Below, one piece after another: positions 13,530 through 20,947 of a stretch of 37,306 nucleotides of DNA. The stretch comes from Acidobacteriales bacterium 13_2_20CM_55_8 (GTDB lineage Bacteria > Acidobacteriota > Terriglobia > Terriglobales > Acidobacteriaceae), in NCBI GenBank assembly GCA_001914815.1, contig MNDG01000003.1:1185-38490 (forward strand). Direction: 5' to 3'. The stretch's first letter is position 1. The number at the start of each line of letters is the position of its first letter. The position numbers and the translations under genes were made by a program. The notes below the pieces were generated by a model that was given only the letters and a program-made list of their open reading frames with translations, made no database searches and had not been told where the DNA came from.

Positions 13530-14453
13530 ATGATGAGTCTTCGAAATTTTTCGCGAGCAATTGGGAGGGCGGTCCGCGATGTAGATAGCAAACATCTGCT
13601 CGCTTTCTCAGGAAGTCTTGCCTACTACTATTTCCTGGCGTTGTTGCCTCTGCTGATCCTGCTGGCCAGCGCGCTGGCCTACGTTCCGATCCCCCATCTG
13701 TTCGATCAGGTGTTGCTATGGATGTCCTACTTCATTCCACCTGATTCGATGACCCTGGTCAGCAAAGTTTTTTCTGATCTCATGGCGACCCGGAATTCCG
13801 GTTTCTTATCGTTCGGAATCATAGGCACTATCTGGACTGCCTCGGGAGCTTCAGCCGCCATGATCGAAGCTCTGAACGTTGCCTACGGAGTCAACGAAGG
13901 GCGGCCGTTTTGGCATACACGCCTGCTGGCGGTCGGTCTGACATTCCTACTGGGGATATTGGTAGCCATTGTTTTAGCGGCGATGATCATGGGGCCCGTC
14001 CTGGGCGCGAAACTCGCCCAGCGCATGGGAATCCATCCGCTCTTCACCCAGTCCTGGTTCTACTTTCGATGGGTTCTCGCCATCTCGTTTTCCACGATTG
14101 CCATTGAGATGGTTTACTACCTGGCTCCGAACGTTGAGCAGCGGAAGTTTTTACGCACCGTGCCCGGTTCGTTCGTGGCCGTAGCAGCATGGATAGGCGC
14201 ATCCTATGCTTTCGGATTTTACGTGGAGCATGTGGGGATGTTGAGCAAGAGTTATGGAACCCTGGGCGCAGTCGCGGGTCTCTTGCTTTGGTTTTATTTG
14301 AGCAGCGCCGCGATTTTGATTGGAGCGGAAGTCAACGCCGAACTGCTCAAGGCTGCGCGCGAGCAGTTGCCCGTCAAAGAAGCTCCGAGTGCCAAGGATG
14401 CGGCCGAGCCGCCGGTTGGCGTGGCAGGACAAAGCACTCGAATCACGGGATAA
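13530..14453 (+). CDS. YihY/BrkB family inner-membrane protein
   Basis: A 307-residue polytopic protein of the family once called RNase BN. The N-terminal LLAFSGSLAYYYFLALLPLLILL region (about residues 23-45), the GIIGTIWTASGASAAMIEALN block, and the PGSFVAVAAWIGASYAFGFYV and SYGTLGAVAGLLLWFYLSSAAILIGAEVNAEL blocks are all diagnostic landmarks, with about six membrane helices in total. The last 35 residues form a hydrophilic cytoplasmic tail. The function of the family is not settled; nuclease activity is not supported. ATG 13530 and ATG 13533 are both possible starts. It converges on the small gene at 14459-14632 with five bases between stops. Confidence 0.88.
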   Translation: MMSLRNFSRAIGRAVRDVDSKHLLAFSGSLAYYYFLALLPLLILLASALAYVPIPHLFDQVLLWMSYFIPPDSMTLVSKVFSDLMATRNSGFLSFGIIGTIWTASGASAAMIEALNVAYGVNEGRPFWHTRLLAVGLTFLLGILVAIVLAAMIMGPVLGAKLAQRMGIHPLFTQSWFYFRWVLAISFSTIAIEMVYYLAPNVEQRKFLRTVPGSFVAVAAWIGASYAFGFYVEHVGMLSKSYGTLGAVAGLLLWFYLSSAAILIGAEVNAELLKAAREQLPVKEAPSAKDAAEPPVGVAGQSTRITG

Positions 14454-14458
14454 ATTTG

Positions 14459-14632
14459 TCAGCCGGTGAGTCCGTGAGTCTTCGGGGCTCTTGTTGGGGC
14501 GGGGAGTTCACACTCGAATTGCTCCAATTCCACCAGAGCATCTTCTTTCTTGAGGTGGTCGGAAGTGCGACCACACTTGGCGCAATACCATCCCTCGGTT
14601 TCCCGATTCCATCGAAGATCTGTGTGTTTCAT
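14459..14632 (-). CDS. Small zinc-ribbon-like protein (57 residues)
   Basis: Translation of the minus strand from ATG 14632 gives 57 residues with a coherent sequence: MKHTDLRWN at the start, then W-Y-C17-A-K-C20-G-R-T-S-D-H, an acidic helix, C41, and a short polar tail. The CxxC-G knuckle is typical of a half zinc ribbon, so dimerisation or a second knuckle would be needed for metal binding. It lies 25 bp downstream of another small minus-strand gene, and its stop faces the BrkB-family stop at 14453. Function unknown. Support rests on residue composition, the motif and conservation of an apparent reading frame; no homologue search was possible. Confidence 0.55.
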   Translation of the reverse strand: MKHTDLRWNRETEGWYCAKCGRTSDHLKKEDALVELEQFECELPAPTRAPKTHGLTG

Positions 14633-14657
14633 AGGCGGGTAGGTGCGGAGATCGGAT

Positions 14658-14774
14658 TTATCTCTTAGTAACTAAATAGCTCTCCCAGAAGAGGTAGGCA
14701 AAGCCCAGGACGGAAATCGCCAGCAGCAGGATCGATCCCGTGAACCACCATTCCAGTTTTGACCTGTCGGCCAT
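14658..14774 (-). CDS. Single-pass membrane mini-protein (38 residues)
   Basis: Minus-strand ATG 14774 opens a 38-codon frame. The product starts MADRSKLEWWFTGS, continues with one hydrophobic segment (about residues 11-30, ILLLAISVLGFAYLFW) and ends in the basic ESYLVTKR, as expected for a small inner-membrane protein. Position and orientation suggest one transcript with the zinc-ribbon-like gene 25 bp downstream. No strong ribosome site is visible, so translation is less sure than the topology. It resembles in layout the small CcmD-like membrane proteins, but I do not claim identity. Confidence 0.45.
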   Translation of the reverse strand: MADRSKLEWWFTGSILLLAISVLGFAYLFWESYLVTKR

Positions 14775-14900
14775 GGTCAAGAATGCTACCTTCTGCCTGC
14801 GGCATCGAACTAGGTCACGCTCGTAATAGGGGATTTGTCCGAAATCGAACCGGCAACGTGGAAGAGCGGCCCTTTCATGGCCCGCGTTACGAAGGAAACG

Positions 14901-14928
14901 ACGACGGGCTTCAGCCCATGGTGGTCGT
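14901..14928. repeat. REP-like palindrome
   Basis: GGGCT-TC-AGCCC at 14906-14917 is flanked by ACGAC (14901) and GTCGT (14924), giving a nested inverted repeat. It resembles the gggctaaagccc-type palindromes near 20776 and 28010 of this window. The remainder of 14775-15036 shows no gene. Confidence 0.4.
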
Positions 14929-15036
14929 TGTAAGAGGGAGAGAAGAGTGGCTTGCTGAGACCTGGGGACTCACGCTATTGTGGGACAACGCTGGAGACGC
15001 GAAACTCCAGCAATCCTGTGGCAGTTCCAACTTCCG

Positions 15037-15112
15037 GGGCCTGTAGCTCAACGGTTAGAGCAGCACACTCATAATGTGTTGGTTCTAGGTTCGAATCCTA
15101 GCAGGCCCACCA
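15037..15112 (+). tRNA. tRNA with CAT anticodon, probably tRNA-Ile2 (lysidine type)
   Basis: A complete 76-base cloverleaf with encoded CCA: acceptor GGGCCTG/CAGGCCC, D arm with AGCTCA-GG-AGAGC, anticodon stem ACACA/TGTGT with loop CTCATAA, and T arm GGTTCGAATCC. Position 1:72 is a G-C pair and the anticodon stem lacks the three G-C pairs of initiators, so it is not initiator tRNA. C4-G69 and C5-G68 in the acceptor are the pairs known to favour the lysidine synthase TilS, and the sequence is closer to E. coli tRNA-Ile2 than to elongator tRNA-Met as I recall them. Elongator Met stays possible. Confidence 0.9.
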
Positions 15113-15287
15113 ACATTTTCCGCTACTCTCAAAAACCGGCAACCTGTAATTCTTTCCACCACTTAGAGCAAAATCGCTCTACAAGAAGCCTCCCAGCAAC
15201 CTAAGGACAATACCGGATTCCACGGGCACCGTTACGACTCTAGACTCACGATGAGCAAAAAATCATCTCTCCGGAGGATTAGACATT

Positions 15288-16400
15288 ATGAAAGCAAGAG
15301 CAACTATTGTATCCGTAGTGCTCTTGGGAGCGAGCTGGGTCGTGGCCCAGAGCACATCCCCCAGCAGCACACCGCAGACAGGTTCTCCCAATAGCGCGAC
15401 GCAGGGCAGCCAGAGTTCCGTCTCAAACCAGAGCAGCCCAAACAGCTCCGCCGCTAGTCAGGCCGGATCCAATCAGGCCATGACCAATCAGAGCCCGATG
15501 CGAGGATGTTTAGGCGGCTCTCCCACGAGTGGCGAATACACGCTCACCGATCCGCAGACCGGGACCGTGTATCACCTAACGGGCAATACTGCTGACCTGC
15601 GTATGCATATTGGAGAACAAGTAGAAGTCATGGGTCAGCCGATGAGGAGCAACTCCGCGGACGTCGGATCTCCTAGCGCGTCATCCGGATCTTCGAATTC
15701 AGGATCCGCGAACGCCGGATCTGCTAGCGCGAGCACGAATGCCAGCACGGGCACAATCAGTAGTTCTCAGACTGGAAATGCCGGAAGCATGGTGACTGGC
15801 AATACTGGCTATGGTTCCAGCGGCGCCGCGAACGCATTCAAGGTAAGCGGCGTAACCAAAGTAGCGGATCATTGCGGAACCTCGAAGACGGGGCCAACTG
15901 CTTCCATGCAGGGTTCGACGGAAGTAGCGCAGACGGCAACTGCTTCCGGACAGACTGCAGGTTCCAGCAGCACGTCGGGCACAACTGCAGGACAAAAGCC
16001 GAGCAGCAGCACAACTCCCAATGCGAATCCGGGCGCGGCAATAAAAACATCTTCCACCACTACAGCGCCGAGCACGCAATCGCCGGGCAGCACCGCGACT
16101 CCAACTCCGCAAACTGCTTCTCCTATGCCGCAGACGGCCTCACCGACGCCGGCTACTGCTTCTCCGACTCCGAATGCAACCCCGACTCCGGGCGCACCGC
16201 CAGGGACGACTGTCAACCCGTGCGTGACGCCGGGTACAAGCGGTACCGCGTCCAGTTCGACGACCGTAACTCCTGGATCGCAACCTCCGGCAAGCTCCAG
16301 CACCCCGGGAACTACGACTGCTCAGCCAGGGACCACGGCGGGAACCGCGAACCCTTGTCCGACGACACCGCCGATTACGAATCCACAGACTCCGAAATGA
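15288..16400 (+). CDS. Secreted low-complexity protein with a small beta-domain
   Basis: A 370-residue protein starting with a signal peptide (MKARATIVSVVLLGASWVVAQ; VAQ|S cleavage). ATG 15288 has GGAGG about eleven bases upstream. A Ser/Asn/Gln-rich stretch leads to a compact segment at about residues 73-122 with GCLGG, YTLTDPQTGTVYHLTGNT and GEQVEVMGQPM, which looks like the small GCL...YTLTD...LTG...VEVTG domain common in acidobacterial secreted proteins. Its final strand, FKVSGVTKVADHCG, comes only after a Ser/Gly/Ala insertion of about 55 residues. The remaining 170 residues are Thr/Pro/Ser repeats with TPQTASPMPQTASP-like units. The C-terminal half is probably extended and may be glycosylated. 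Function unknown. Confidence 0.75.
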   Translation: MKARATIVSVVLLGASWVVAQSTSPSSTPQTGSPNSATQGSQSSVSNQSSPNSSAASQAGSNQAMTNQSPMRGCLGGSPTSGEYTLTDPQTGTVYHLTGNTADLRMHIGEQVEVMGQPMRSNSADVGSPSASSGSSNSGSANAGSASASTNASTGTISSSQTGNAGSMVTGNTGYGSSGAANAFKVSGVTKVADHCGTSKTGPTASMQGSTEVAQTATASGQTAGSSSTSGTTAGQKPSSSTTPNANPGAAIKTSSTTTAPSTQSPGSTATPTPQTASPMPQTASPTPATASPTPNATPTPGAPPGTTVNPCVTPGTSGTASSSTTVTPGSQPPASSSTPGTTTAQPGTTAGTANPCPTTPPITNPQTPK

Positions 16401-16422
16401 ATTTATGAATATTCGAAATGGG

Positions 16423-16448
16423 AAGGCCCACTTTGGTGGGCCTTTTTT
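16423..16448 (+). terminator. Strong intrinsic terminator
   Basis: GGCCCAC (16425-16431), loop TTTG, GTGGGCC (16436-16442) and a run of six T. It lies 23 bases after the stop of the low-complexity secreted protein and is the clearest rho-independent terminator in the window. Confidence 0.92.
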
Positions 16449-16600
16449 GTTGCGGGTAATGGCGGAGGATCGAGTGGAATGGAGCTAGTTTCTGTCGCCC
16501 ATTCGGGCTTTGTCCCCGGTTTGCGTCACCACCCACGACTGGCGCCGTGGGGCTGGGGGCTCAGAGAGGGTGGCGTTGCAGAATCCAGTTAAAAAAATCA

Positions 16601-16666
16601 CTATGCCCACAATCTCGTACCGGGCATAGGGATTCCTCAGCGGCTAGGCTGCCGCTCGGAATGACA
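16601..16666. repeat. Dispersed-repeat-like palindromes
   Basis: CTATGCCC (16601) pairs with GGGCATAG (16622), and next to it AGCGGC-TAGGCT-GCCGCT (16639-16656) sits in the frame GATTCCTCAGCGGC...GCTCGGAATGACAG, a form widely seen as an interspersed element in acidobacterial and other genomes. The whole gap 16449-16707 contains no gene that I can support; it also includes a loose CCCACG...CGTGGGG pair near 16533. Confidence 0.45.
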
Positions 16667-16707
16667 GCTCATGAGATAATTTAGTTTCACCAGTTGTGAG
16701 GAATGCA

Positions 16708-16986
16708 ATGGCAGAGCACACGGTCTTCTGCGTCAAACTGAAGAAAGAGCTTCCTGGCCTCGATGAACCCCCGTTCGACACCGAACTGGGAAAGAAAGTC
16801 TACGAAAATGTTTCGCGCGACGCCTGGCACTCGTGGATGGAATTCTGCAAGATGTTGCTCAACGAATACCGCCTGAATCCGGCGCGCAAGGAGGATCAGG
16901 AAGTAATCGTCAAGCAGATGGAACAATATTTTTTTGGTGAAGGTTCCGCTTTACCCGCCCAGTACGTGCCGCCTGCGCAGAAATAG
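16708..16986 (+). CDS. yggX: YggX family iron-trafficking / oxidative damage protection protein
   Basis: A 92-residue cytoplasmic protein matching the YggX family in length and pattern: the conserved Cys7 in TVFCVKLKKE, then LPGLDEPPFDTELGKKVYENVSRDAW with the family ELGK(R/K)(I/V)Y core, the WHSWMEFCKMLLNEYRLN helix, and EQYFF near the end. YggX proteins protect iron-sulfur clusters and take part in iron handling. GAGG at 16698-16701 sits six bases before ATG 16708 and decides the start over the upstream GTG at 16696. It stands alone and converges on the outer-membrane protein gene. Confidence 0.9.
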   Translation: MAEHTVFCVKLKKELPGLDEPPFDTELGKKVYENVSRDAWHSWMEFCKMLLNEYRLNPARKEDQEVIVKQMEQYFFGEGSALPAQYVPPAQK

Positions 16987-17002
16987 CTCCCGGAACCTGC
17001 TC

Positions 17003-17566
17003 TCAGAAGTGCAACACAATTCCCGTCGACAACCGTAAGTTATTCTGCTTGTCGCTGAAGAAACTAGTGTGCAACAGGTCAGCCTGGAAACGCCAGTTCA
17101 CCAGCGGAACCAGGTGATAATCCAGCCCGCCACCGTAGGCGCTGGCAAAGGATGTGTCCGAGGTGGAAAATCCTGATTTGTTTCCTGTGATATGCGCCAC
17201 GCCAAATAATGCCTGAGCAAAAGGCGTGACCTTCCCCACGGAAACAGAAACCCGCGGGCCGAGCACAACACTGTACATCTTGGCATCCAGAGTAGGCGAG
17301 CAGGAAACGGCTCCGGGGGGAACGGGACAAAATATAGGGAATTGCGCTGTCCCGTAATGGCCACTAAGGTCAGCAACGATCCCAATCCAGGGAAGGAACT
17401 TTCCTTCCAACGAACCATTCCAGCCATTCAAATTGCTGCTTGTACTGGAAGTCAGACCAGCCCTGAGATAGGAATATCCGAAGAAAACATTTCCTTTGGG
17501 AATTTGAGCGGTGGCAAGAGTTGCGAATGTGAAAATGGTGAGTGCGATGACAGTGATTCTGGACAC
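17003..17566 (-). CDS. Outer-membrane beta-barrel protein (OmpA-like porin fold)
   Basis: A 187-residue protein starting at GTG 17566, with GGAGG eight bases upstream. A signal peptide (ITVIALTIFTFATLATAQ) ends near residue 21. The rest is alternating polar/hydrophobic strands with turns, consistent with an eight-stranded barrel: VFFGYSYLRAG, GWNGSLEGKFLPWIGIVADLSGHYG, YSVVLGPRVSVSV, VTPFAQALFGVAH, SAYGGGLDYHLVPLVNWRFQADLLHT, and a C-terminal strand GIVLHF ending in Phe, the BAM recognition signature. Two Cys in the second loop could form a disulfide. It belongs to the broad outer-membrane beta-barrel group; no specific transport role can be inferred. A didermic envelope is implied. Confidence 0.8.
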   Translation of the reverse strand: MSRITVIALTIFTFATLATAQIPKGNVFFGYSYLRAGLTSSTSSNLNGWNGSLEGKFLPWIGIVADLSGHYGTAQFPIFCPVPPGAVSCSPTLDAKMYSVVLGPRVSVSVGKVTPFAQALFGVAHITGNKSGFSTSDTSFASAYGGGLDYHLVPLVNWRFQADLLHTSFFSDKQNNLRLSTGIVLHF

Positions 17567-17810
17567 AGAAATGTCCTCCTGCCTGCAAACTTGCGGAATT
17601 CGAATCGAATATTGGTTGGATGCCTGACGAATGAACTTGGATATGAAAATTTTCGATAGGCGGACTCAAATAATTACACAAATTTTTACACTTCCGAAAC
17701 CTATCCACAATCGTCCAACTAGTAGGATATAGGTGAATCTTATGAGCGAATCATTAGCCTGCAACTTGTGGCAGCGAGTGCCACCCATTTGGGCACAGGA
17801 TAAGGAGCCA

Positions 17811-18164
17811 ATGCAGAAGTTGAGTCTGGAAATCCGCGTAAGCGACGATGTGACCGTAGTCTATTGCCGGGGACGCATTGTCTACGACGAAGCGGCTACG
17901 TTGTCCGAGAAGCTGGCGGAACTTTTACCGCACAGCCGCCAAGTGGTTCTCGAACTCAGCGCCGTGAAAATGATGGACGGCGCAGGACTGGGAGAACTGG
18001 TGCTCCTATTGATGTGGGCCCAAGCCAATCAAGGTACAATCATGCTCGCTGCACCCAACCCACGAGTTCACGAATTGTTGAAGCTTACCCGGCTGGCTTC
18101 GGTTTTCGAAATTCATCCCAGGGTGGAGGATGCGATCCTGGCGTTGCGCGGACAACTAGCTTGA
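17811..18164 (+). CDS. STAS domain protein (anti-sigma factor antagonist-like)
   Basis: A 117-residue single STAS domain. The pattern is typical: LSLEIRVSDDVTVVYCRGRIVYDEA, LPHSRQVVLELSAVKMMDGAGLGELVLLLMWA and GTIMLAAPNPRVHELLKLTRLASVFEIHPRVEDAILAL. The usual phosphorylatable Ser of the D-S-S/T-G-L motif corresponds to D-G-A-G-L, so this protein lacks the phosphorylated residue and may not be switched by a kinase in the standard way. I chose ATG 17811 because AAGGAG lies just upstream and the domain begins there; the earlier ATGs at 17733 and 17742 add a non-conserved 26-residue leader. No partner anti-sigma factor is nearby. Confidence 0.78.
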   Translation: MQKLSLEIRVSDDVTVVYCRGRIVYDEAATLSEKLAELLPHSRQVVLELSAVKMMDGAGLGELVLLLMWAQANQGTIMLAAPNPRVHELLKLTRLASVFEIHPRVEDAILALRGQLA

Positions 18165-18194
18165 AATCCTTGGAAGATTGCGAGGAAGGGCGAG

Positions 18195-18314
18195 CAGGTC
18201 TCGGGTGTCAGGTCTCGGGTGTCAGGTCTCGGGTGTCAGGTCTCGGGTGTCAGGTCTCAAATCTCAGTTCTCAGATCTCAGCTCACCCGGGACTGGAGAG
18301 CTAGACCTGACACC
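18195..18314. repeat. Tandem 14-bp repeat with a downstream inverted partner
   Basis: CAGGTCTCGGGTGT occurs four times without a mismatch (18195-18250), followed by a decaying tail of TCTCAGT-like 7-bp units to about 18282. AGACCTGACACC at 18303-18314 is the exact reverse complement of GGTGTCAGGTCT contained in the array, so a large hairpin can form. The array sits between convergent STAS and LysR genes and may act as a terminator. Related CTCTCAGTTGTCAGGTCTCA occurs near 23194. Confidence 0.8.
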
Positions 18315-18340
18315 TGAGCCCGGCGCCGGCTGGAATGCTG

Positions 18341-19258
18341 CTAATGTTCCCGCTGGAAACGATAGCGTCCTTTGCGCTCCAGCGCGATAGTCTCTGCTAC
18401 TTTCAGAAAGGCCCGTGCCGCGTGCGAAAGGCTGGCGGACTTGCGATAGACCAGCCGAAGTTTGCGGTGCAAGCGAAGCTCACGCACCGCAATGCGCACC
18501 AGCTCTCCGCGGGCTAGTTCGTTTTCCACGCTGATCTCCGGCAGCAACGCTACTCCATTTCCCATGGCTACGAAGCGCTTGATGGCTTGCAGTGTGGGCA
18601 GTTCAATGTCCATGTGCAGGGGCGTCTTATGCCGTTTGAATGCCTGGATTACTTTTTCGCGGTATGGAGAAGAGACAATGTGGGCTACAAAAGATTCAGC
18701 GCCGAGTTGGCGTATGCTGACCTGTTGTACTCTGGCCAGCGGATGGCTCGGCGGGACGACAAATATCAATTCATCCAGATACACCACGGTGGAACACAAC
18801 TGCGGCTCCTGCGGATCATAAGTCAACACTCCAAGCTCGGAGTTATGGCGCAGCAGGTCATCGGGAATGTGGCTGCCCAGCGCGCGCTGTACCACGATCT
18901 TGATCATAGGATGCAGGCGCCGAAATTCGCCGAGCACCGGGAGCAGGTAAAGAGCAGTGAACTCATTGGCCGCGATCGCGAGTTTGCCTTTGTGCAGTTC
19001 CCGCAGTTCCACCAGAGCTTCCTGCGCGTCGTTTCTGAGATTTAATAAACGCTCGGCATATTCCTGAAGCACGCGGCCGGCGTCGGTGAGCAGGCCATCG
19101 CGGGAGGAACGGTCCAGCAGAGGTTCGCCGAGTTCTTGTTCCAGCTTGTGGATGGTTTGACTGACTGCCGACTGGGTGCGGAATAGTTTTTCCGCCGCGC
19201 GGGAGAAGCGTCCTTCACGGGCGACCGCCAGAAAGACCTCGAGTTGCGCCAAGTCCAT
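18341..19258 (-). CDS. LysR family transcriptional regulator
   Basis: A 305-residue LysR-type regulator. The winged helix-turn-helix is at about residues 1-60 (MDLAQLEVFLAVAREGRFSR, AAEKLFRTQSAVSQTIHKLE), followed by the linker helix and a two-lobe effector domain starting with GKLAIAANEFTALYLLPVLGEF. It is transcribed divergently from leuA across a 145-bp region that contains a T-N11-A inverted repeat. By analogy with other LysR pairs it probably senses a leucine-pathway intermediate such as isopropylmalate and controls leuA and itself; this is inferred from position. The recognition sequence seems to be TAAGCA/TGCTTA. Confidence 0.9.
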   Translation of the reverse strand: MDLAQLEVFLAVAREGRFSRAAEKLFRTQSAVSQTIHKLEQELGEPLLDRSSRDGLLTDAGRVLQEYAERLLNLRNDAQEALVELRELHKGKLAIAANEFTALYLLPVLGEFRRLHPMIKIVVQRALGSHIPDDLLRHNSELGVLTYDPQEPQLCSTVVYLDELIFVVPPSHPLARVQQVSIRQLGAESFVAHIVSSPYREKVIQAFKRHKTPLHMDIELPTLQAIKRFVAMGNGVALLPEISVENELARGELVRIAVRELRLHRKLRLVYRKSASLSHAARAFLKVAETIALERKGRYRFQREH

Positions 19259-19280
19259 CGCGAATCCCTTTAGTTCAACT

Positions 19281-19303
19281 TAAGCAGGCATTAGCTATGC
19301 TTA
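19281..19303. promoter_or_regulatory. LysR-type operator between LysR gene and leuA
   Basis: TAAGCA (19281-19286), 11 bases, TGCTTA (19298-19303): a perfect 6-bp inverted repeat with the T-N11-A layout of LysR boxes. Related half-sites follow at TTAAGC (19309-19314) and TAAGCTTTGCTTTA (about 19340), which may be the activation site nearer the leuA promoter. Confidence 0.6.
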
Positions 19304-19403
19304 TCATGTTAAGCGTTGCTAATGATAATCACAGGATTATAAGCTTTGCTTTACATGGGTGTCTACGTAACATAGAGGTTACCTCTCAGGGAGGAACCTC
19401 GGC

Positions 19404-20750
19404 ATGGAATCAGCGCGTATCACGATATTCGACACCACTTTGCGGGACGGCGAACAGTCGCCCGGTTGTAGCATGAATGTGCAGGAAAAGCTGCGCATGG
19501 CGCATCAACTCGACCGCTTGGGCGTGGACGTGATTGAGGCTGGATTTCCCATCGCCTCTGAGGGTGACTTCGCCGCCGTGCAGGCCATTGCTGCGGTAGT
19601 TCGACGTCCTATCATCGCCGGCTTGGCTCGTGCTTGCCGTCCGGATATCGAACGCGCCTGGCAGGCATTGAAAGATGCCAGCCGTCCGCGAATTCATGTG
19701 TTCCTGGCAACGTCTGATATCCATTTGAAATACAAACTCCGGATTTCGCGCCAGCAATGTCTGGAGCAGGCCCGCGATGCGGTGCGTCTGGCAAAGTCAT
19801 TGTGCCAGGATGTTGAGTTTTCGCCGGAAGACGCCACGCGCACCGATCTCGAATTTCTATGTCAGATTGTGCAGGCTGTTGTCGAAGCTGGTGCCACCAC
19901 AGTGAACATTCCGGACACGGTTGGGTTCAGCATGCCGTCGGAATTCGGCGAGTTGATCCAAACTATCCGTCAGCGCGTGCAAGGAATTGAGAAAGTCACG
20001 ATCTCGGCGCACTGCCATAACGATTTGGGACTGGCCGTGGCAAACTCTCTTGCTGCCGTGGCCGCGGGCGCGCGACAGGTGGAATGCACCATCAACGGGA
20101 TCGGCGAGCGCGCTGGGAATGCTTCGCTGGAAGAGATCGTGATGGCGGCACGCGTCCGACCCGATCGCTACGCATATAAGACGGCAGTTGTGAGTGAGCA
20201 GCTTTTCCCGGCGAGCCAGATGCTGAGCGAGATCACTGGAGTTCCGGTACAGCCCAACAAAGCCATCATCGGACGCAATGCGTTTGCTCACGAAGCCGGT
20301 ATTCATCAGGATGGAATGCTCAAGAATCCATTGACCTACGAAATCATGACCCCGCGATCTGTGGGGGTGCCAGATTCGACATTAGTTTTGGGCAAACATT
20401 CGGGACGACATGCGCTGAATCTTCGTTGCGAACAGCTCGGGTATCAGTTCGAGCGCCGCGAGTTAGACGAAATTTACCGCAAGTTCGTGGTGCTGGCGGA
20501 CAAGATCAAGCATGTGGAAGATCACCATTTGATGGGATTGATCCGGGAAACTCATGCCGGTCGACGAATTCCGCCGGCCCATGTGGCGGATCTGCCGCTG
20601 GCGATCGCGGCGGCGGCCGGTAGCGGGCGCGACTATCCGCAGAAACCGCTTTCCTTTCCGTTACCCGCGGAGTTTAGTCCGTCAGGGCTGCCGTTGAATC
20701 CGATGGCGGAACATCATTCTGAGCAGGAAGATTATTTGTGGGGTGTGTAG
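19404..20750 (+). CDS. leuA: 2-isopropylmalate synthase, without the C-terminal regulatory domain
   Basis: First enzyme of leucine synthesis: condenses acetyl-CoA with 2-oxoisovalerate. The catalytic barrel is complete: [12 protein letters not shown] at 10-21, metal ligands H203 and H205 in [24 protein letters not shown] at 230-244, and the HEAGIHQDG block at 296-304. The following subdomain runs to [11 protein letters not shown] at about 380. Usual LeuA proteins of over 500 residues then carry a leucine-binding LeuA dimer domain of about 110 residues; here only a 68-residue Pro/Ala-rich tail remains, so leucine feedback inhibition may be absent. GGGAGG precedes the ATG. leuB follows 197 bp downstream, and the divergent LysR gene probably controls it. 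Confidence 0.9.
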   Translation: MESARITIFDTTLRDGEQSPGCSMNVQEKLRMAHQLDRLGVDVIEAGFPIASEGDFAAVQAIAAVVRRPIIAGLARACRPDIERAWQALKDASRPRIHVFLATSDIHLKYKLRISRQQCLEQARDAVRLAKSLCQDVEFSPEDATRTDLEFLCQIVQAVVEAGATTVNIPDTVGFSMPSEFGELIQTIRQRVQGIEKVTISAHCHNDLGLAVANSLAAVAAGARQVECTINGIGERAGNASLEEIVMAARVRPDRYAYKTAVVSEQLFPASQMLSEITGVPVQPNKAIIGRNAFAHEAGIHQDGMLKNPLTYEIMTPRSVGVPDSTLVLGKHSGRHALNLRCEQLGYQFERRELDEIYRKFVVLADKIKHVEDHHLMGLIRETHAGRRIPPAHVADLPLAIAAAAGSGRDYPQKPLSFPLPAEFSPSGLPLNPMAEHHSEQEDYLWGV

Positions 20751-20775
20751 ACGCCTATGGTTCAACAGAACCTCA

Positions 20776-20828
20776 GGGGCTAAAGCCCTCGGCACTCTAG
20801 TCCGTGCGGCACGACTAAACTCGTGCCC
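20776..20828. repeat. Bipartite REP-like element between leuA and leuB
   Basis: CCTCAGGGGCTAAAGCCCTC contains GGGCTAAAGCCC (20777-20788), and GGCACGACTAAACTCGTGCC (20808-20827) is a perfect 7-bp-arm hairpin followed by CTTCCC. The pair recalls an element I know as common in Acidobacteria, written roughly CAGGGGCTAAAGCCCC then GGCACGGCTAAAGCCGTGCC. It may weaken read-through from leuA to leuB. Confidence 0.6.
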
Positions 20829-20947
20829 TTCCCAAATCATGCTCTTCCCATTGTCGTGGCGATGACATCCGAGCGCGCTCTAAGCCTGCACGTCGCGATG
20901 CGAATGGAGCCAGCGTGAATCGCCTGTCCGCATTAAAATAATCATCC

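Noticed and set aside
13530-14453. Ribonuclease BN activity
   Set aside because: The protein is a YihY/BrkB-type membrane protein; the RNase BN name for this family is an old misassignment and no nuclease motif is present.
15037-15112. Initiator tRNA-Met
   Set aside because: It has a G1-C72 pair and an anticodon stem without three consecutive G-C pairs.
18195-18250. Short CRISPR-like array
   Set aside because: The 14-bp units are directly adjacent, with no spacers, and no cas gene is near.
19404-20750. Homocitrate or citramalate synthase instead of LeuA
   Set aside because: The catalytic-domain blocks fit 2-isopropylmalate synthase, and leuB lies directly downstream.
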